DNA of 64,000 nucleotides. Source: Gigaspora margarita (Eukaryota; Glomeromycota; Glomeromycetes; Diversisporales; Gigasporaceae). The notes beneath the pieces are model-generated. The model saw only the letters and a program-made list of their open reading frames with translations. It had not been told where the DNA came from and did not search any database. Numbering within the stretch: the stretch's first letter is position 1; the number at the start of each line of letters is the position of its first letter. Below, one piece after another: positions 34,670-46,624 of this stretch. The DNA is taken from positions 1-64,000 of the forward strand of contig WTPW01002701.1 of the NCBI GenBank assembly GCA_009809945.1, in the 5' to 3' direction. The translations under genes were made by a program, and so were the position numbers.

Positions 34670-35340
34670 AATAAAAAAATAAAATAAAATAAAAACAAAA
34701 AATAAAAATAAATAATAAAAAAACAAAGTAAAAATAAAATATACATTTAAATAATTATAAATTAATAAAAAAAATTAATAAATAAATAACAATAATAAAA
34801 TAATAAAATGCATATTTAAATAATTATAAATAAATAAATAAATTAAAAAGAATTAAAAAAAAAGAATGTTTTAAAAAAAATAAATAAATAATGATAAAGT
34901 AAAAAAAAAATTAAAAAAANNNNNNNNNNNNNNNNNNNNNNNNNNNNNTTAAAAAAAATAAATAAATAATGATAAAGTAAAAAAAAATTAAAAAAAATCA
35001 ACGAAAAAATATTATTAAAAAAAAATTAAAATTATTAAAAAAAATAAAAATAAATAAATAAATAAAAATTTGAAAAAAATAAATAATAAAAAAAAATTTA
35101 AAAAAAGCATTAAAAAAAAACCAAAAAAATAAAAAAATTATAAAAAAATAAACAATAAAAAAATTTTTAAAATTTAAAAAAATTCAAAAAAATAAATAAA
35201 AAACATGTTAAAAAAATAAAAAAAAATTGTTGTAAAAATTTAAAAAAAATATATAAAAAAATTTAAAAAAAAATAAATAAATAAAAAAACTAATAAAAAA
35301 ATAATAAAAAAAATTAAAAAAACTGTGCTAAAAAAATTAA
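34670..35340. repeat. AAATAAATAAAAA low-complexity block
   Basis: Almost pure A/T with AAATAAATAAA and AAAAAATTAAAAAA units. It holds the N run. It has no coding potential. Confidence 0.85.
34920..34948. other. Assembly gap (29 N)
   Basis: 29 undetermined bases. About 48 bases on each side are almost identical (TTAAAAAAAATAAATAAATA and the following AATGATAAAGTAAA run), which suggests two contig ends that overlap and were not merged. Confidence 0.9.
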
Positions 35341-35928
35341 TAAGTTATATTGCAATTGCTAGTATGTGCATTATTAAACATAGTTCCAAATATGGTATAG
35401 ATACTATGTATTATTTCACATGCTGGTTCTTAGTATGTATGTATGTGCAAAACCTGTTTACGCAAGTTTAAATGCATGAAAATTTTTGTAAAAGATAACA
35501 CCTAATAATAAGCTACCTCAACTATTAGGCATAATTTTTGAAAACCTATATAACCTGAAAATAAGCTACCCTGATTTTTTGGGCTTAAAATTGCCAAAAA
35601 AGTAGCTTATTTTTGGAAATATATACAGTCTTCCTCCTCTACAATCACCTCCTCTATAGTCACAACCTCTATATAATTACAAAATTTAACTCCCATTTTT
35701 TTATATATAAAATACCTTTATATAATCACAAATAGCTTATAATCACTATCACATTTTTTAGAAGCTTTTTGAAATCTTTTATAGTAAAAATACTCTTATA
35801 TAATTACAACACTATACCAAATATTGCTGAAAATAAGCTACCTCCAAAAATAAGCTACCTCCCTCTTTTGGTCAAGAAACGTAAAAATGTTTTTGATCTG
35901 AAAATAAGCTACCCCATGATCAATGAAA

Positions 35929-36255
35929 GTTGCTACATAGTAAAGTCCAAATTTTACAAAGAAAATCGATTAAAGTCGCTTAAGTAAACTTATTCAGAAG
36001 TTCAAGATACATATATCCTGAAATGTGCAATGAAATTGAAGAACTTTTTATTAATTGGATTTCATTCAACGATGAGATTAAAATTTTATTAGCAAAACAT
36101 ATTTGTTAAAAGTAAAAATTAAAAGTCAAATAATGAAAAGTACTCCTATTTTGATAAAACTTTTAGAATAGGTGTAGTTTAGTCTTCCAAACATGTTTAC
36201 TTAAGCACTAATAACAGATTTATATAGTAGAATTTAGACTTTACTATGTAACAAC
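35929..36255. mobile_element. Nested foldback element, copy 1
   Basis: Inverted termini GTTGCTACATAGTAAAGTC and GACTTTACTATGTAACAAC extend inward through TTAAGTAAACTTATTCAGAAG on the left and TTCCAAACATGTTTACTTAA on the right. It is about 330 bp and non-coding. Confidence 0.7.
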
Positions 36256-36487
36256 TATTGGCAATTGACCAAAAATCAATTTTATCCGAAAATAAGCTAC
36301 CTTGAGATTTTTTGTGTCCAAAATCGTCCAAAAAAGGTAGCTTATTTTTGGACACATATGGTATATCAAAGTTCAAGTTTTACTATTGCAGATTCCCAAA
36401 AGCAAGCTATCTTTTTTTTGGGCAAGGTTATACAAGAAATCAGAAGCAGCTTATTTTCAGGTAAAATTGACGTTAAGTGATCACGTA

Positions 36488-36820
36488 GTTGCTACATAGT
36501 AAAGTCCAAATTTTACTATGCAAATTGATTATAATTGCTTAAGTAAACTTATTCAGAAGATCATCATGCACTTATTATAAAATTTTTATCAAAATTGGAG
36601 AGGTTTTATTATTAAACTTTTAATTTTTACGTCATCAAATATATTTTTTAAAAAATTCTAATTTTTTTCATTGAATGTAAAAATTAAATGTCAAATAATA
36701 AAAACTTCTCCAAATTGCATAAAAATTTCAATGTACATGTATTTTGATCTTCTGAAGAAGTTTACTTAAGCGATTATGATCGATTTATATAGTAGAATTT
36801 GGACTTTACTATGTAGTGAC
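36488..36820. mobile_element. Nested foldback element, copy 2
   Basis: The same family as 35,929-36,255: GTTGCTACATAGTAAAGTCC at the left and GGACTTTACTATGTAGTGAC at the right. Part of the interior (TTTTTACGTCATCAAATATA region) is also palindromic. Confidence 0.7.
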
Positions 36821-37039
36821 TTTTATCAATCGCGGGTTGCGTATTTTTGGATAAAAACATTTTTTGGTTTTTTTAGTAACTATTTGTGAATATAAAATAT
36901 TCACTTTTATATAATCATATTATAAATATTTTATATATTATTGTGACTATATAGGATATACATTTATAATCACATATTTTCATGATACAAACTGCGTGAT
37001 TATAGAGGAGGAAGACTGTAGTAATTAATTCATATTTGA

Positions 37040-38065
37040 CTTAATTTATATGTTAATGTTTAATTTAATTTTAGTCCAGTGACGAAAAGTAGAAATATTT
37101 ATTGATATAACGTGGTAAAGTATTCGTGATATAAAAAAAACTAACAATGTTAATATATATTAATATTTGATAATTGATCAATGCTTTTTTGATCATGCCA
37201 GATTTCTGTGATGTTTATTGAGCAAAAGTTTAAATACAATACGAAATGCATAATTGCCACGTAGTTAGACTGGTGTATCCTGCTAGGTACTTCTATCATA
37301 TTTATGAACAGTAACTTTTATGTAAACTTATATCGAACATCTCATACCGGTAACTACCTTCTCTCTTATTTCCATTCTTATTTCTACTCTTTACATAAAT
37401 ACATAATTATACCATATGATTACAATTTAATGACTACGTTCTTTTGATTTTGTATCATCACTACTGCATTATATTGAAACCGTCACTCACGCGTAATAAC
37501 CTAAAAAAATGAACAACTCATAAATGATATTGATTGTAATGTCTTTATTAATTTATTCAATATGTACTTGTTATTGGTCATGTTGTGGATGATAACTGAT
37601 TATTCACTAGGATACTGTTTTATAACGTGGCATCATAATGTGGTATTTGCTGTGAAGAAATTAGCAATAATTGGATGCACAAAATATCTACAGATTCTGA
37701 TCAAGAAATATAGTGATAAATTAATACATATTTATCAATTGTATTATTATATTCTTTACTACATATTAAGAAGAAACTAGTTTTTATAAAGCAATTTTGG
37801 TCCTAGATCGAAAACTTGAAATACATCAATACATTAATTATGAGATTAACGAAAATTCGGTTTTCTAAAATCTAATTGTATTAATTAAACTCCGGGTATA
37901 GACTGGAATTTGCCACCTTTAAATAAGTCGAGCCTAATATCACTAACTGTTCGCTGTAAAATTGTAAAAACTTCCTATTAGTTTAAGGGCTAGCTCACCA
38001 AACTTGACAAATACGTACACAATGAAATGCAGTAGTGTAGTGTAACATATACGTAGCTGATTCAA
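37040..38065 (+). promoter_or_regulatory. Conserved upstream region of A copy 3
   Basis: It begins with the array-wide TTTAATTTTAGTCCAGTGAC block and runs to the ATG. The TATA box has decayed to GACAAATA (about 38,006). The uninterrupted site GATTCTGATCAAGAAATA near 37,693 gives the pre-insertion state of the element at 19,685. A 72-codon open frame at 37,562-37,780 has no recognised motif. Confidence 0.55.
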
Positions 38066-40214
38066 ATGACAAAGTTTTTTGAAAAACTTTCAAATGATTG
38101 CCTTGAACTTCTTGATGATAAAGAAGATTTCAATGTAATCATTAATGTTGGAGAATCAACAAATACTAAGATATTCCAAACACATTCTAATATTTTAAAA
38201 TATACATATCAGCGGATTGGCGTAATTGGGTCTTTTTTCGATAAACTGTTACACGAAAATTTGCTCCTAAGTAACGTTGAAAAACTAACAAACGAAGTAC
38301 TTGTTACAACTAACAAAAGAGCTTTTTGACGTCTAGACAAGTTAAAAAACCAATAAAACTTAACAAAAGAGCTATGCTAAGCTGTAGAAAGAAGTACTTT
38401 TATCGTTTGTTGAAATATTCGGGTGTTTTAGGATGGGTTGGGCATTGTGAAATGGGTTGGTAACTATAAAGGGTAAATTCGGAAGCTAATTTTCAAAAAA
38501 ATGGCCTTTTTAATATACTTTTGGCTTATAATTAAATGCATGAATTTCGTAATTTTCTACGTACTTAATTATAAATACAAAGCTGGTTAAAAAGGCTGTT
38601 TTTGTGAAAATTCACTTTGTAATAAATTTTCGCGTAAAATTTTTTTGATAATCCTCGATCATGATTGGTCGAGCCGACATGTTACGCCGATCCGCCGATA
38701 TGAGATCTTTGTATTTCTGTAATGAATTGGCAAATGTTAGAAAAGATAAAAATAACATTAAAACGATTAATTTAAAACATGTTTCCATTCAACAATTTGA
38801 AATAATTATTAAGTAAGTTATTTATTTTGTTGGATCAGAAATTAGTCCTTTATTTAAATACCCAAACTTATGTATTATTGGTAGATTTTCGTATTTTGAA
38901 TTTAGGGATTTAAATAAAGGGTTAATCTTACGAATCCATTAAAAGTTAAGATGATTATTTAATTTATATATTATGTATTTGCTAAAATTAATTCTGAAAT
39001 TACTAAATTTACAAACTTAATAAAGGTATATTTATGGAGGAATGGTTTTATTAGAAAAAGATCAAAGGAGCATCATCATTTTTGAACTCATCCTTGTTGC
39101 TTCCGAGTTCTTCTTAATGAATTAGTAAACCACCTTGAAACACAATTAATTAATGAAAATGCACACTGGCTCCGTTTAAATTTTGCAAAAATTTATCATA
39201 AAAGTTTCCAAAATGAAAATCTTCGAGAATTACAAAAATGGAGCAATGATATTTTGGCAAAGTATCCGGACAAAATTTTTGAATCAGAAGATTTCACCAC
39301 TCTCCCAGAAAATGCATTAATTTCACTCATTAAGCGAGATGATTTACAAATGGATGAAGTAAAAATTTGGGAACATGTTATCAGATGGGGAATTGCTCAA
39401 AATAAATATTTACCATCTGATCCTAAAGACTGGTCTCATGATAATTTTCTAGCTTTAAAGACCACTTTACAGAATTGTTTACCTTTTATCCGCTATTTTC
39501 AAATGTCAAATGATGATATTGTTGAAAAAGTGAAACCATATAAATATATTCTTAAAGAAAGTCTTTGGGATGATATATTGTAAAATTTATGACTCCAAAT
39601 AAACAAATATTATCAACAATTCTTCCGCCACGTAAGAATTTGACATCCACATTGCCACCTAGAGGAGCCGAACCATTTCCTTCAAAAATTATCAATGAAA
39701 ATCATGCAGCAGAAATTGCGTCATGGATTGATAAGAAAACTGAAATGTATTCTGCAAAAAATAATCCATATAAATTTAAAATACTTCTTCGTGGAACAAG
39801 AGATGGTTTTACTGCACAATCATTTTGGAATTTATGTGACAAGCAAGCAAATACTGTTGTCGTAATGAAGGTTGATGGCACTGATGAAATTCTTGGTGGA
39901 TATAATCCAATCCAATGGGATAAATCTATTAATAATTATGTGAAATGCGGCGATTATTTTATTTTTCATGAAAAATGGTACTGTTCAATCCTCTATTCTA
40001 AGTCGCGTAAAAAATCCACAATATGCAATTAGATGTGCTTCTAATTATGGGTCATGATCTTCATATGGGAGATAATTCCGATCAAAATACTAATTGTTAT
40101 TGTTATCATAGTTCATATGAAATTGTGATTAGAAACCAACGTGGCTATTCTGATTTTTGTGTAGAAGAATATGAAATATTTCAAATTCAGACAAGAAAAG
40201 ACATCTACGAGTAG
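38066..40214 (+). pseudogene. A copy 3: BTB-BACK-TLDc pseudogene
   Basis: Exon 1 starts at 38,066 and reads correctly to about 38,204, where a 498-bp TIR element interrupts the BTB domain; it resumes at 38,703 and ends at 38,812 with an intact GTAAGT donor. Exon 2 starts at 39,026. Near 39,065 a +1 and a -1 change cancel, but a base lost near 39,107 shifts the frame to a stop. BACK then reads openly from about 39,254 to a further one-base loss near 39,581, and the TLDc part (39,589-40,032) is open until deletions near 39,968 and 40,045. The linker is the long type (PPRKNLTSTLPPRGAEP). It is dead, yet most of its residues are conserved. Confidence 0.85.
38205..38702. mobile_element. TIR element inserted in the BTB exon of A copy 3
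   Basis: Inverted termini CATATCAGCGGATTGGCGTA and, at the right, TACGCCGATCCGCCGATATG. Other A copies read straight through this point (TTTTAAGATATAGATCTTTG). No clear target-site duplication is seen. The interior is non-coding and includes a second, inner inverted pair (AGGCTGTTTTTGTGAAAATT against AATTTTCAAAAAAATGGCC). Confidence 0.75.
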
Positions 40215-40920
40215 TTTATTCAATATGCTTCAGTACTATAGATGCCTGACGAAATGATGAAACCCATATGTTTCGTCACTGACGAAATGACGAAACGATA
40301 TGGTTTCGTCGGGTCACATGAGTTTCGTCAGGCATCATTAGTCAGTACACAATGTACACAATCTAATTATAACATGCCTTATTTAAATCTAAGTAATTAA
40401 TATCTATATAAAACCTCTTTATAATAAATTGCAATATTTTAAACAATAATCATAGTTATAGGTTATAATGTAACTGTTTGAAAATATAATATTTTCTCGT
40501 AAATAGATTTAAAGTAAAAGAGAAAGCAAACAAAGTATAGATTATGTTTTAAACTATCTATTATTTAATAACATTAGCATATATGTAACCGGTGCTTCCG
40601 GCATGAAAGAATTTAAAATTATCATAATTTTGTATAATTTATGCGTAAGTTCAGTAAGCTAATTTTCATGTAATTTATAATTTTGCATACATGTAATTTT
40701 TGAGGTTAAAACTTTTAATAACTGAAAAGTTACAGAGTAGTGTTGTAACTCAGAAAACTCAAAGTTGACCGAATAAAACGCAAAATTTTATTATCATAAA
40801 CTGCTTAAATATATTAATTTAACTTGCTCTGAAATGACTTTTGTATATAATAGATTTATAATTGAGGTGAGAGTCGGTCGGACATCCAAAATGTAATGTA
40901 TGTTGTTGCATACAAGTCTA
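40215..40920. other. Spacer between A copy 3 and B copy 3
   Basis: No gene is seen. The conserved A 3' flank carries a 104-bp hAT-like MITE at 40,237-40,340. Confidence 0.6.
40237..40340. mobile_element. 104-bp hAT-like MITE (8-bp TSD)
   Basis: The ends TATAGATGCCTGACGAAA and TTTCGTCAGGCATCATTA are inverted. Flanks TTCAGTAC (40,229-40,236) and GTCAGTAC (40,341-40,348) form an 8-bp duplication with one change; other units read a single GCGTCAGTACACAATG here. The interior repeats GACGAAATGACGAAAC-like motifs. An 8-bp duplication and a TA..GATG start fit hAT elements. Confidence 0.8.
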
Positions 40921-40924
40921 GATG

Positions 40925-42310
40925 ATTACTTTTAAACTCATCCCTGTTGCTTCCAAGTTTATTCTTAATGAATCAATAAAGCATCTTAAACGCAATTAAT
41001 TAAAGAAAATTCAAATTGAATCGGTTAAATTTTACGCGCAGTGATCGTAAAAGTTTCCAAAATGAAAACTTCAAAAATTGCAAAACAAAAAGTCTTTTGG
41101 ATCAGAAGACTTTACTTCTCTTTCGAAAAATGTACTAATCTTACTCATTAAGCGAGATGATTTACAGATTGATGAAGGAAAAATTTGGAGTCATGTCGTC
41201 AGATGGGGAATTGCTCAAAGTGCAGACTTACAGTCTGATCTTAAAGATTGGCCTCATGACAGTTTCTTCACATTGAAGACTACTTTACAGAATTTTTTTA
41301 CCTTTTTTATCCGCTATTTTCAAATATTAAATGATGATATTTTTGACAAAGTGAAGACATATAAAAATATTCTTGAAGAAATTCTTAGGGCTGATATGCT
41401 CAAAAAATTTATTACTCCAAATAGATAAATATTATCAACAATTTTTCCGCCCTCGTAAGATCTTATAAACAACATTTTCATCTAGAGGAATCGAATTATT
41501 TCCTTCAGAAGTTATCAATGAAGATCATGCAGCAGAAATTGCGGATTGATAAGAAAATTAAAGCGTATTCCGTAACGAATAATCCACATAAATTTAAACT
41601 GCTACTTCGTGGAACAAGAGATGGTTTTACTAAAGAAACAATTTTGAATTATGAGATAAGCAAGCAAACACTCTTGTAGCAATGGTAATGACAAAATTTT
41701 TGGTGGATATAACCCAATCAAATGGGATAAATCTTTATTCTAAGTCGCATAAAAAAATTCACAAGATGCAATTATTTGTAATTTTTGGTGATGGTAATGA
41801 TCTTCATATGGGAGATAATTTCAATAAAGATAACAGTTATTATTGTAATCATGATTCATGCATACAAAAATTCTGTGCCAGGTTTTGTCGATCATGTGGC
41901 GCAGATCTCCTGATCCACAAATCAGATTTTAAAGATCAGGTGTAATGTAACACGATCAGGAAATTTCAAAATAAACGTTCGTTTTGTTAAAAATCGCTTA
42001 TTTCTTGTAGGAATTGCAAAGATTTCTATGTGATGGTTGAAATTTTGCATAAGAAACCGCCTTTAGCCACTAACAAAAAGTTTTCGTTGGGCAGTTTTAC
42101 TATATAGACTCTCTATCTGGCACACGACCCTAACCCTAACCCTAATATAATCGAACTTTAAAGGATTTTGCTGCGCCACATGATCGACAAAACCTGGCAC
42201 AGAATTTTTTCATGCATGATTCATATAAAAAGCAATTAGAAACCAAGATGACTCATTTTGTGTAGAAAATATGAAGTATTTCAAATTAAGAAAAAGTAAA
42301 TATCTAACAA
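40925..42310 (+). pseudogene. B copy 3: degenerate BACK-TLDc copy
   Basis: It starts at the B-type start (GTTTATTCTTAATGAATCAA). The region of the shared TAATAA has been deleted here (GCAAAACAAAAAGTCTTTTGG). BACK is then open over 41,078-41,428 (IWSHVVRWGIAQSADLQSDL). TLDc follows in pieces with deletions, and the copy is split near its end by a 356-bp element (41,860-42,215). The final TLDc residues resume at 42,225. It is not translatable as a whole. Confidence 0.8.
41860..42215. mobile_element. Mutator-like MITE with telomere-like repeat (9-bp TSD)
   Basis: The termini GCATACAAAAATTCTGTGCC and, at the right, GGCACAGAATTTTTTCATGC are inverted and match inward for about 45 bp in all (TTTTGTCGATCATGTGGCGC). 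ATGATTCAT flanks both sides exactly (41,851-41,859 and 42,216-42,224). A 9-bp TSD with long TIRs fits Mutator-like elements. Inside, at about 42,127-42,145, three CCCTAA units stand in a row, equal to the common fungal telomere repeat. Confidence 0.85.
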
Positions 42311-43390
42311 ATAGTTTGTTCAATATATACATTGCGCGATGTATCGAATTATTACGGTAGTACCTTTTCTATACATTATTGAAAAGATTAAGTGCAATTT
42401 TAATTCAGTATATGACAGGCAATCAAAAAAGGATTTTGATTACATACGTGCGTAGTATTATTTTTATATCAATAAGCACAATGCAATGATATAAATTATA
42501 TGAATTATTATATCTAATTATGACCTTTTTTGTTATAACATATATGACATTTATAAAAGGATTTATCTAATTGTTGTACTAATTCAGTTTTATTTGTTAG
42601 AATTGTTTATCTAGATAAAAAATATTCTTATAAATTTTAATTAATTCAATATATAATTATGCAAACATTTATTTGTCGTATTTGTAAAGAGTCTCCTGCA
42701 ATGGATCACTTATGAGCATTACTCTTTCTATTATCGATCAAATTACCAATTTTTTATGATCATCAATTTTTTAGGCCACACAAAGTTGATTTTTCGTTTT
42801 GCATTACATGAATCTGAAAACATGGGTCGGTCGGTCGGATTTTTTTTTTTTAATTTACTGTAAATTAATAGAATAATGTTCACATCTAAGGTTATGCAAG
42901 GTTAATTTTTCATTTTGCACAACAAGGAATCAAAAAATTGGGTCAGCAATCATATTTTTTCCGTCAGTCCTATCGGACAATTACGGGAAATTAAGGTCTC
43001 TATCGGGTGAGACCGGATGAAAATAGCGTAAAAAAATAAATGTCAAACAAAACGAAAAATCAATTTTGCGTGGCCTTATATCAGATATTAGATGTTAAGA
43101 TCTTCTCAAATGTCAGGCTAAATTTAAACCAATTTCTAATACACAATCAATATATAATTTTTATTAGTTATTAAATCACATAATACGTACTAACTTAATT
43201 ATATTTAACAATTTGCATTAAATTGGGAGATCAAAATTTTGCATTCTAATAATCGAAATAAGTGTCAAATACATTTAGATTTTGTTATTGCTTATATTTT
43301 CACCGTGAAATTTATCATAATATTTTAATTTCACATTATGCCAAATAATTCCAATTCACCTATACAATATATTTACATCTAAAATATATT
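42311..43390. other. Spacer after B copy 3
   Basis: The conserved post-B spacer, including AATTAATTCAATATATAATT, split by the MITE at 42,773-43,077. No gene is seen. Confidence 0.6.
42773..43077. mobile_element. MITE with GGCCACGCAAAG termini, copy 2
   Basis: AGGCCACACAAAGTTGATTT at the left and AAATCAATTTTGCGTGGCCT at the right are inverted. A second left end (AAGGTTATGCAAGGTTAATT) appears at about 42,891, so one copy may have landed in another or the left part was duplicated. Same family as 28,423-28,705. Confidence 0.75.
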
Positions 43391-44371
43391 TATGATTAAT
43401 TTAATTTTAGTCCAGTGACGAAAAGTAGAAATATGTATTGATATAACGTGGTAAAGTGTTCATGAGTTAAAAAAGAAAACTATCAATATTAATGTTTGAT
43501 AATCGGTCAATGCTTTTTTGATCGTGCCAGATTTCTGTGATGTTTATTGAATTAGCAAAAGTATGATGTTAAATACAATACGAAATAATTGTCATGTAGT
43601 TAGACTGGTATATCCTGCTAGGTACGTCCACCATATTTATGGACAGTAACTTCTTTTATTCAGAATGTAAAACGTATATCGAACATCTCATATCTACTTC
43701 TCTCTTATTTACATTCTTATTTATACTCTTTACATAACTACATAATTACATCATATGATTATCAATTTAATAACTACGTTCTTTTAACTTGTATCATCAC
43801 TACTGCGCAATATTTAAACCGTTACTCACGTGGTAATCTAAGAAAATGAACAAATGTCTTTATTATTCTATTCAATATATGTTTTAATCGGATGTACAAA
43901 ATCTACAGATTCTGATCAAAAGAAATATAGTGATAAATTAATGCACATTTATCAATCATTTTATTATATTATTTACTACATGTTAAGAAGAAACTAGCTT
44001 TTATAATGCAATTTTGGTCCTAGATCGTAAACTTGAAATACGTAGATACATTAATTATGAGAATAACGAAATCCGGATTTTTAAAATCTAATATTTTAAT
44101 TAAATGGACTAGAATTTGCCACCTTTAAATAAGACAGGCCTAATATCACTAGCTGTTCGCTGTAAAATTGTAAAAACTTTATTATTAGGTTAAGGATACT
44201 TTTTCGCTGGGTTTGTAATAAGTACGAGATTTTTTTGCGTTACACATGATTCTTAATTTTAATTGCCTACCAAAATTTTTAATCAGCCAACGGGGATCGC
44301 CAAGCTTGATAAATATGTACACAATGAAATACAGTAATGTAACATATACGTGCTAGACTAAACAAATTCAA
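43391..44371 (+). promoter_or_regulatory. Conserved upstream region of A copy 4
   Basis: It begins with TTTAATTTTAGTCCAGTGAC and is colinear with the other units. The TATA box reads GATAAATA (about 44,309), the same as in copy 6, rather than TATAAATA. Confidence 0.55.
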
Positions 44372-45993
44372 ATAACAAAGTTTTTCGAAAAGCTTTCAAA
44401 TGATTGTCTTGAACTTCTTGATGATAAAGAAGATTTCAATGTAATCATTAATGTTGGAGAATCAACAAATACTAAGATATTCCAAACGTATTCTAATATT
44501 TTAAGATATAGATCTTTATATTTCCGTAATAAATTAGCAAATGTTAGAAAAGATGAAAATAACATGAAAAAAAAGAGTAATTTAAAGCATGTTTCAATAC
44601 AACAATTTGAAGTAATTATTTAAGTAAGTTATTTATTTTGATAAATCAATAAATTAGCCCTTTAACCTACAGTATGTATTATGGGTAGGTTTTCGTATTT
44701 TTGAATTTAGGAATTTAAATAAAGGGTCAATCTTACGAATCTATTAAGATTTATAAATTATATATTTGCTAAAACTAATTCTGAAATCATTAAATTTACA
44801 AACTTAATAAAGGTATATTTATGGAGGAGTGATTTTATTAAAAAAAGATCAAGGAGCATCATTCATTTTTGAACTCATCCTTGTTGCTTCCGAGTTTCTT
44901 CTTGATGAATTAGTAAGCCACCTTGTAATGCAATTAATTAATGAAAATACACACTGGCTCCGTTTAAATTTGCAAAGATTTATCATAAAAGTTTCCAAAA
45001 TGAAAATCTTCAAGAATTACAAAAATGGAGCAATGATATTTTGTCAAAGTATCCGGACAAAATTTTTGAATCAGAAAATTTCGCCACTCTTCCGGAAAAA
45101 TGCACTAATTTCGCTCATTAAGAGATGATTTACAAATGGATGAAGGAAAAATTTGGGAACATGTTATCAGATGGGGAATTGCTCAAAATAAATATTTACC
45201 GTCCGATCCTAAAGACTGTTCTCATGAGAATTTTCTAGTCTTAAAGACCACTTTACAAAATTGTTTACCTTTTATCCGTTATTTCCAAATGTCAAATAAT
45301 TATATTGTTGAAAAAGTGAAGCCATATAAAAATATTCTCGATGAAAATCTTTGGGATGATATACTTATAAAATTTCTTACCCAAATAAACAAATATTATC
45401 AACAATTCTTCCTCCCCGTATGAAACCAACATTTGATTCATTGCCTTCAAAATTATTAATGAAAATCATGCAGCAGAAATCGCGTCATGGATTGATAAGA
45501 AAACTGAAATGTATTCTGTGAAAAATAATCCATATAAGTTTAAAATACTTTTTCGTGGAACAAGAGATGGTTTTACTGCACAGTCATTTTGGAATTTATG
45601 TGACAAACAAGCAAATACTGTAGTGGTAATGAAGGTTAATGGCACTGATGAAATTCTTGGTGGATAAAATCCAATCCTATGGGATAAATCAGTTAATAAT
45701 TATGTGAGATGCAATGATTGCTTTATTTTTTCCTTGAAAAATGGTACAATTCATTCCTCTATTCTAAGTCGCGTAAAAAAGATTCACAACATGCAATTTA
45801 TTCGGATTATCGTTACGGACCAATTTTTGGTGGTGGTCATGATCTTTATATTGGAGATAATTCCAATCAAAATAATGCTTGTTATTGTCAGCATCATTCA
45901 TATGAAAAAGCGATTAGAAACCAAAGTGGTAGATCTTTTTTTTTTGTAAAAGAATATGAAATACTTCAAAATCAGAAAAAAATAGATTTCTAA
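44372..45993 (+). pseudogene. A copy 4: BTB-BACK-TLDc pseudogene
   Basis: The start codon is ATA (44,372-44,374) where intact copies have ATG. Exon 1 otherwise reads through the BTB domain, with a 3-base insertion near 44,567, but an extra T before the donor (ATTATTTAA) shifts the frame. Exon 2 starts at 44,813, loses a base near 44,970 (AATTTGCAAAG), has further indels near 45,095 and 45,122, and a TAA at about 45,666 within the GGYNP motif. The linker is the short type (PPRMKPTFDS). It shares NKLANVRKDENN and the GATAAATA box with copy 6. Dead. Confidence 0.85.
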
Positions 45994-46620
45994 CGAATAG
46001 TTTATTCAATATGTGTCAGTACACAATTTGCACAGTCTAATTATAGCTTACCTTATTGAAATCTATGTAATTAATATTTATATAAATTTTTTTATAATAA
46101 ATTGCAATATTTTAAACAATAACCACAGTTATAGGACATAATGCGACCGTTTAAAAATATAAATATTTTCTTGCAAGTTGGTTTAGAATAAAAGAGAAAA
46201 CAAACCAAAAGTATATTTTATATTTAAAATTATCTATAATTTAATAACATTTGCGTATAACCAGTGCTTCCGGCACGAAAGAATGTATAATTAGCATAAT
46301 TTTGTATATATGATTAAGTTCAGTAAGTTAGTTTTCATGTAATTTATAATTTTGCGCACATGTAATTTTTGAGGTCAAAACTTTTAATCATTGAAAAGTT
46401 GGAGAGCGGTGTTATCACTCAGAAGACTCAAAATTTAACACCGAATAACTCAAAATTTATTATCATCCTGCTTCAATTTATTAATTTAACTTACCAAGAA
46501 ATAACTTTTGTATATAATAGATTTATAATTGAGGTCAGAGTTGGACGTCTTGCGAACTGTAAAAAAGGACTCAGATATCCAAAAATGTACTGTATGTACA
46601 ACAATGGGTATTACATACAA
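45994..46620. other. Spacer between A copy 4 and B copy 4
   Basis: Conserved A 3' flank. No gene is seen; an 85-codon frame at 46,369-46,626 is in spacer DNA that is not open in the other units. Confidence 0.6.
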
Positions 46621-46624
46621 ATCT

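Larger units (their letters stand above)
33965..35629. mobile_element. TIR element with AATAAGCTACC repeats
   Basis: The ends ACTGTATATTCCCAACAATA (from 33,965) and the right end TTTTTGGAAATATATACAGT (to 35,629) are inverted copies with small differences. Just inside each end are repeated AAAATAAGCTACC motifs (33,990-34,120 and 35,508-35,570, with inverted GTAGCTTATTTTTGG at 35,601). The interior includes a copy of the dispersed repeat of 1-255 (about 34,280-34,390) and a long A-rich low-complexity block (34,670-35,340) with the assembly gap. No transposase is seen. Confidence 0.6.
35624..37020. mobile_element. TA-flanked TIR element (CAGTCTTCCTCCTCTA ends)
   Basis: TACAGTCTTCCTCCTCTACA at 35,624 and TAGAGGAGGAAGACTGTA ending at 37,020 are inverted copies, with TA at both outer edges. 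This CAGT-type end with TA is typical of Tc1/mariner relatives. A short remnant of similar ends occurs at 14,545-14,615. The interior contains AATAAGCTACC motifs from the neighbouring family and two copies of another foldback (35,929-36,255 and 36,488-36,820). No transposase is seen. Confidence 0.7.

Noticed and set aside
42127..42145. True telomere or chromosome end
   Set aside because: Only three CCCTAA units, inside an element with exact target-site duplication and with array sequence continuing on both sides.
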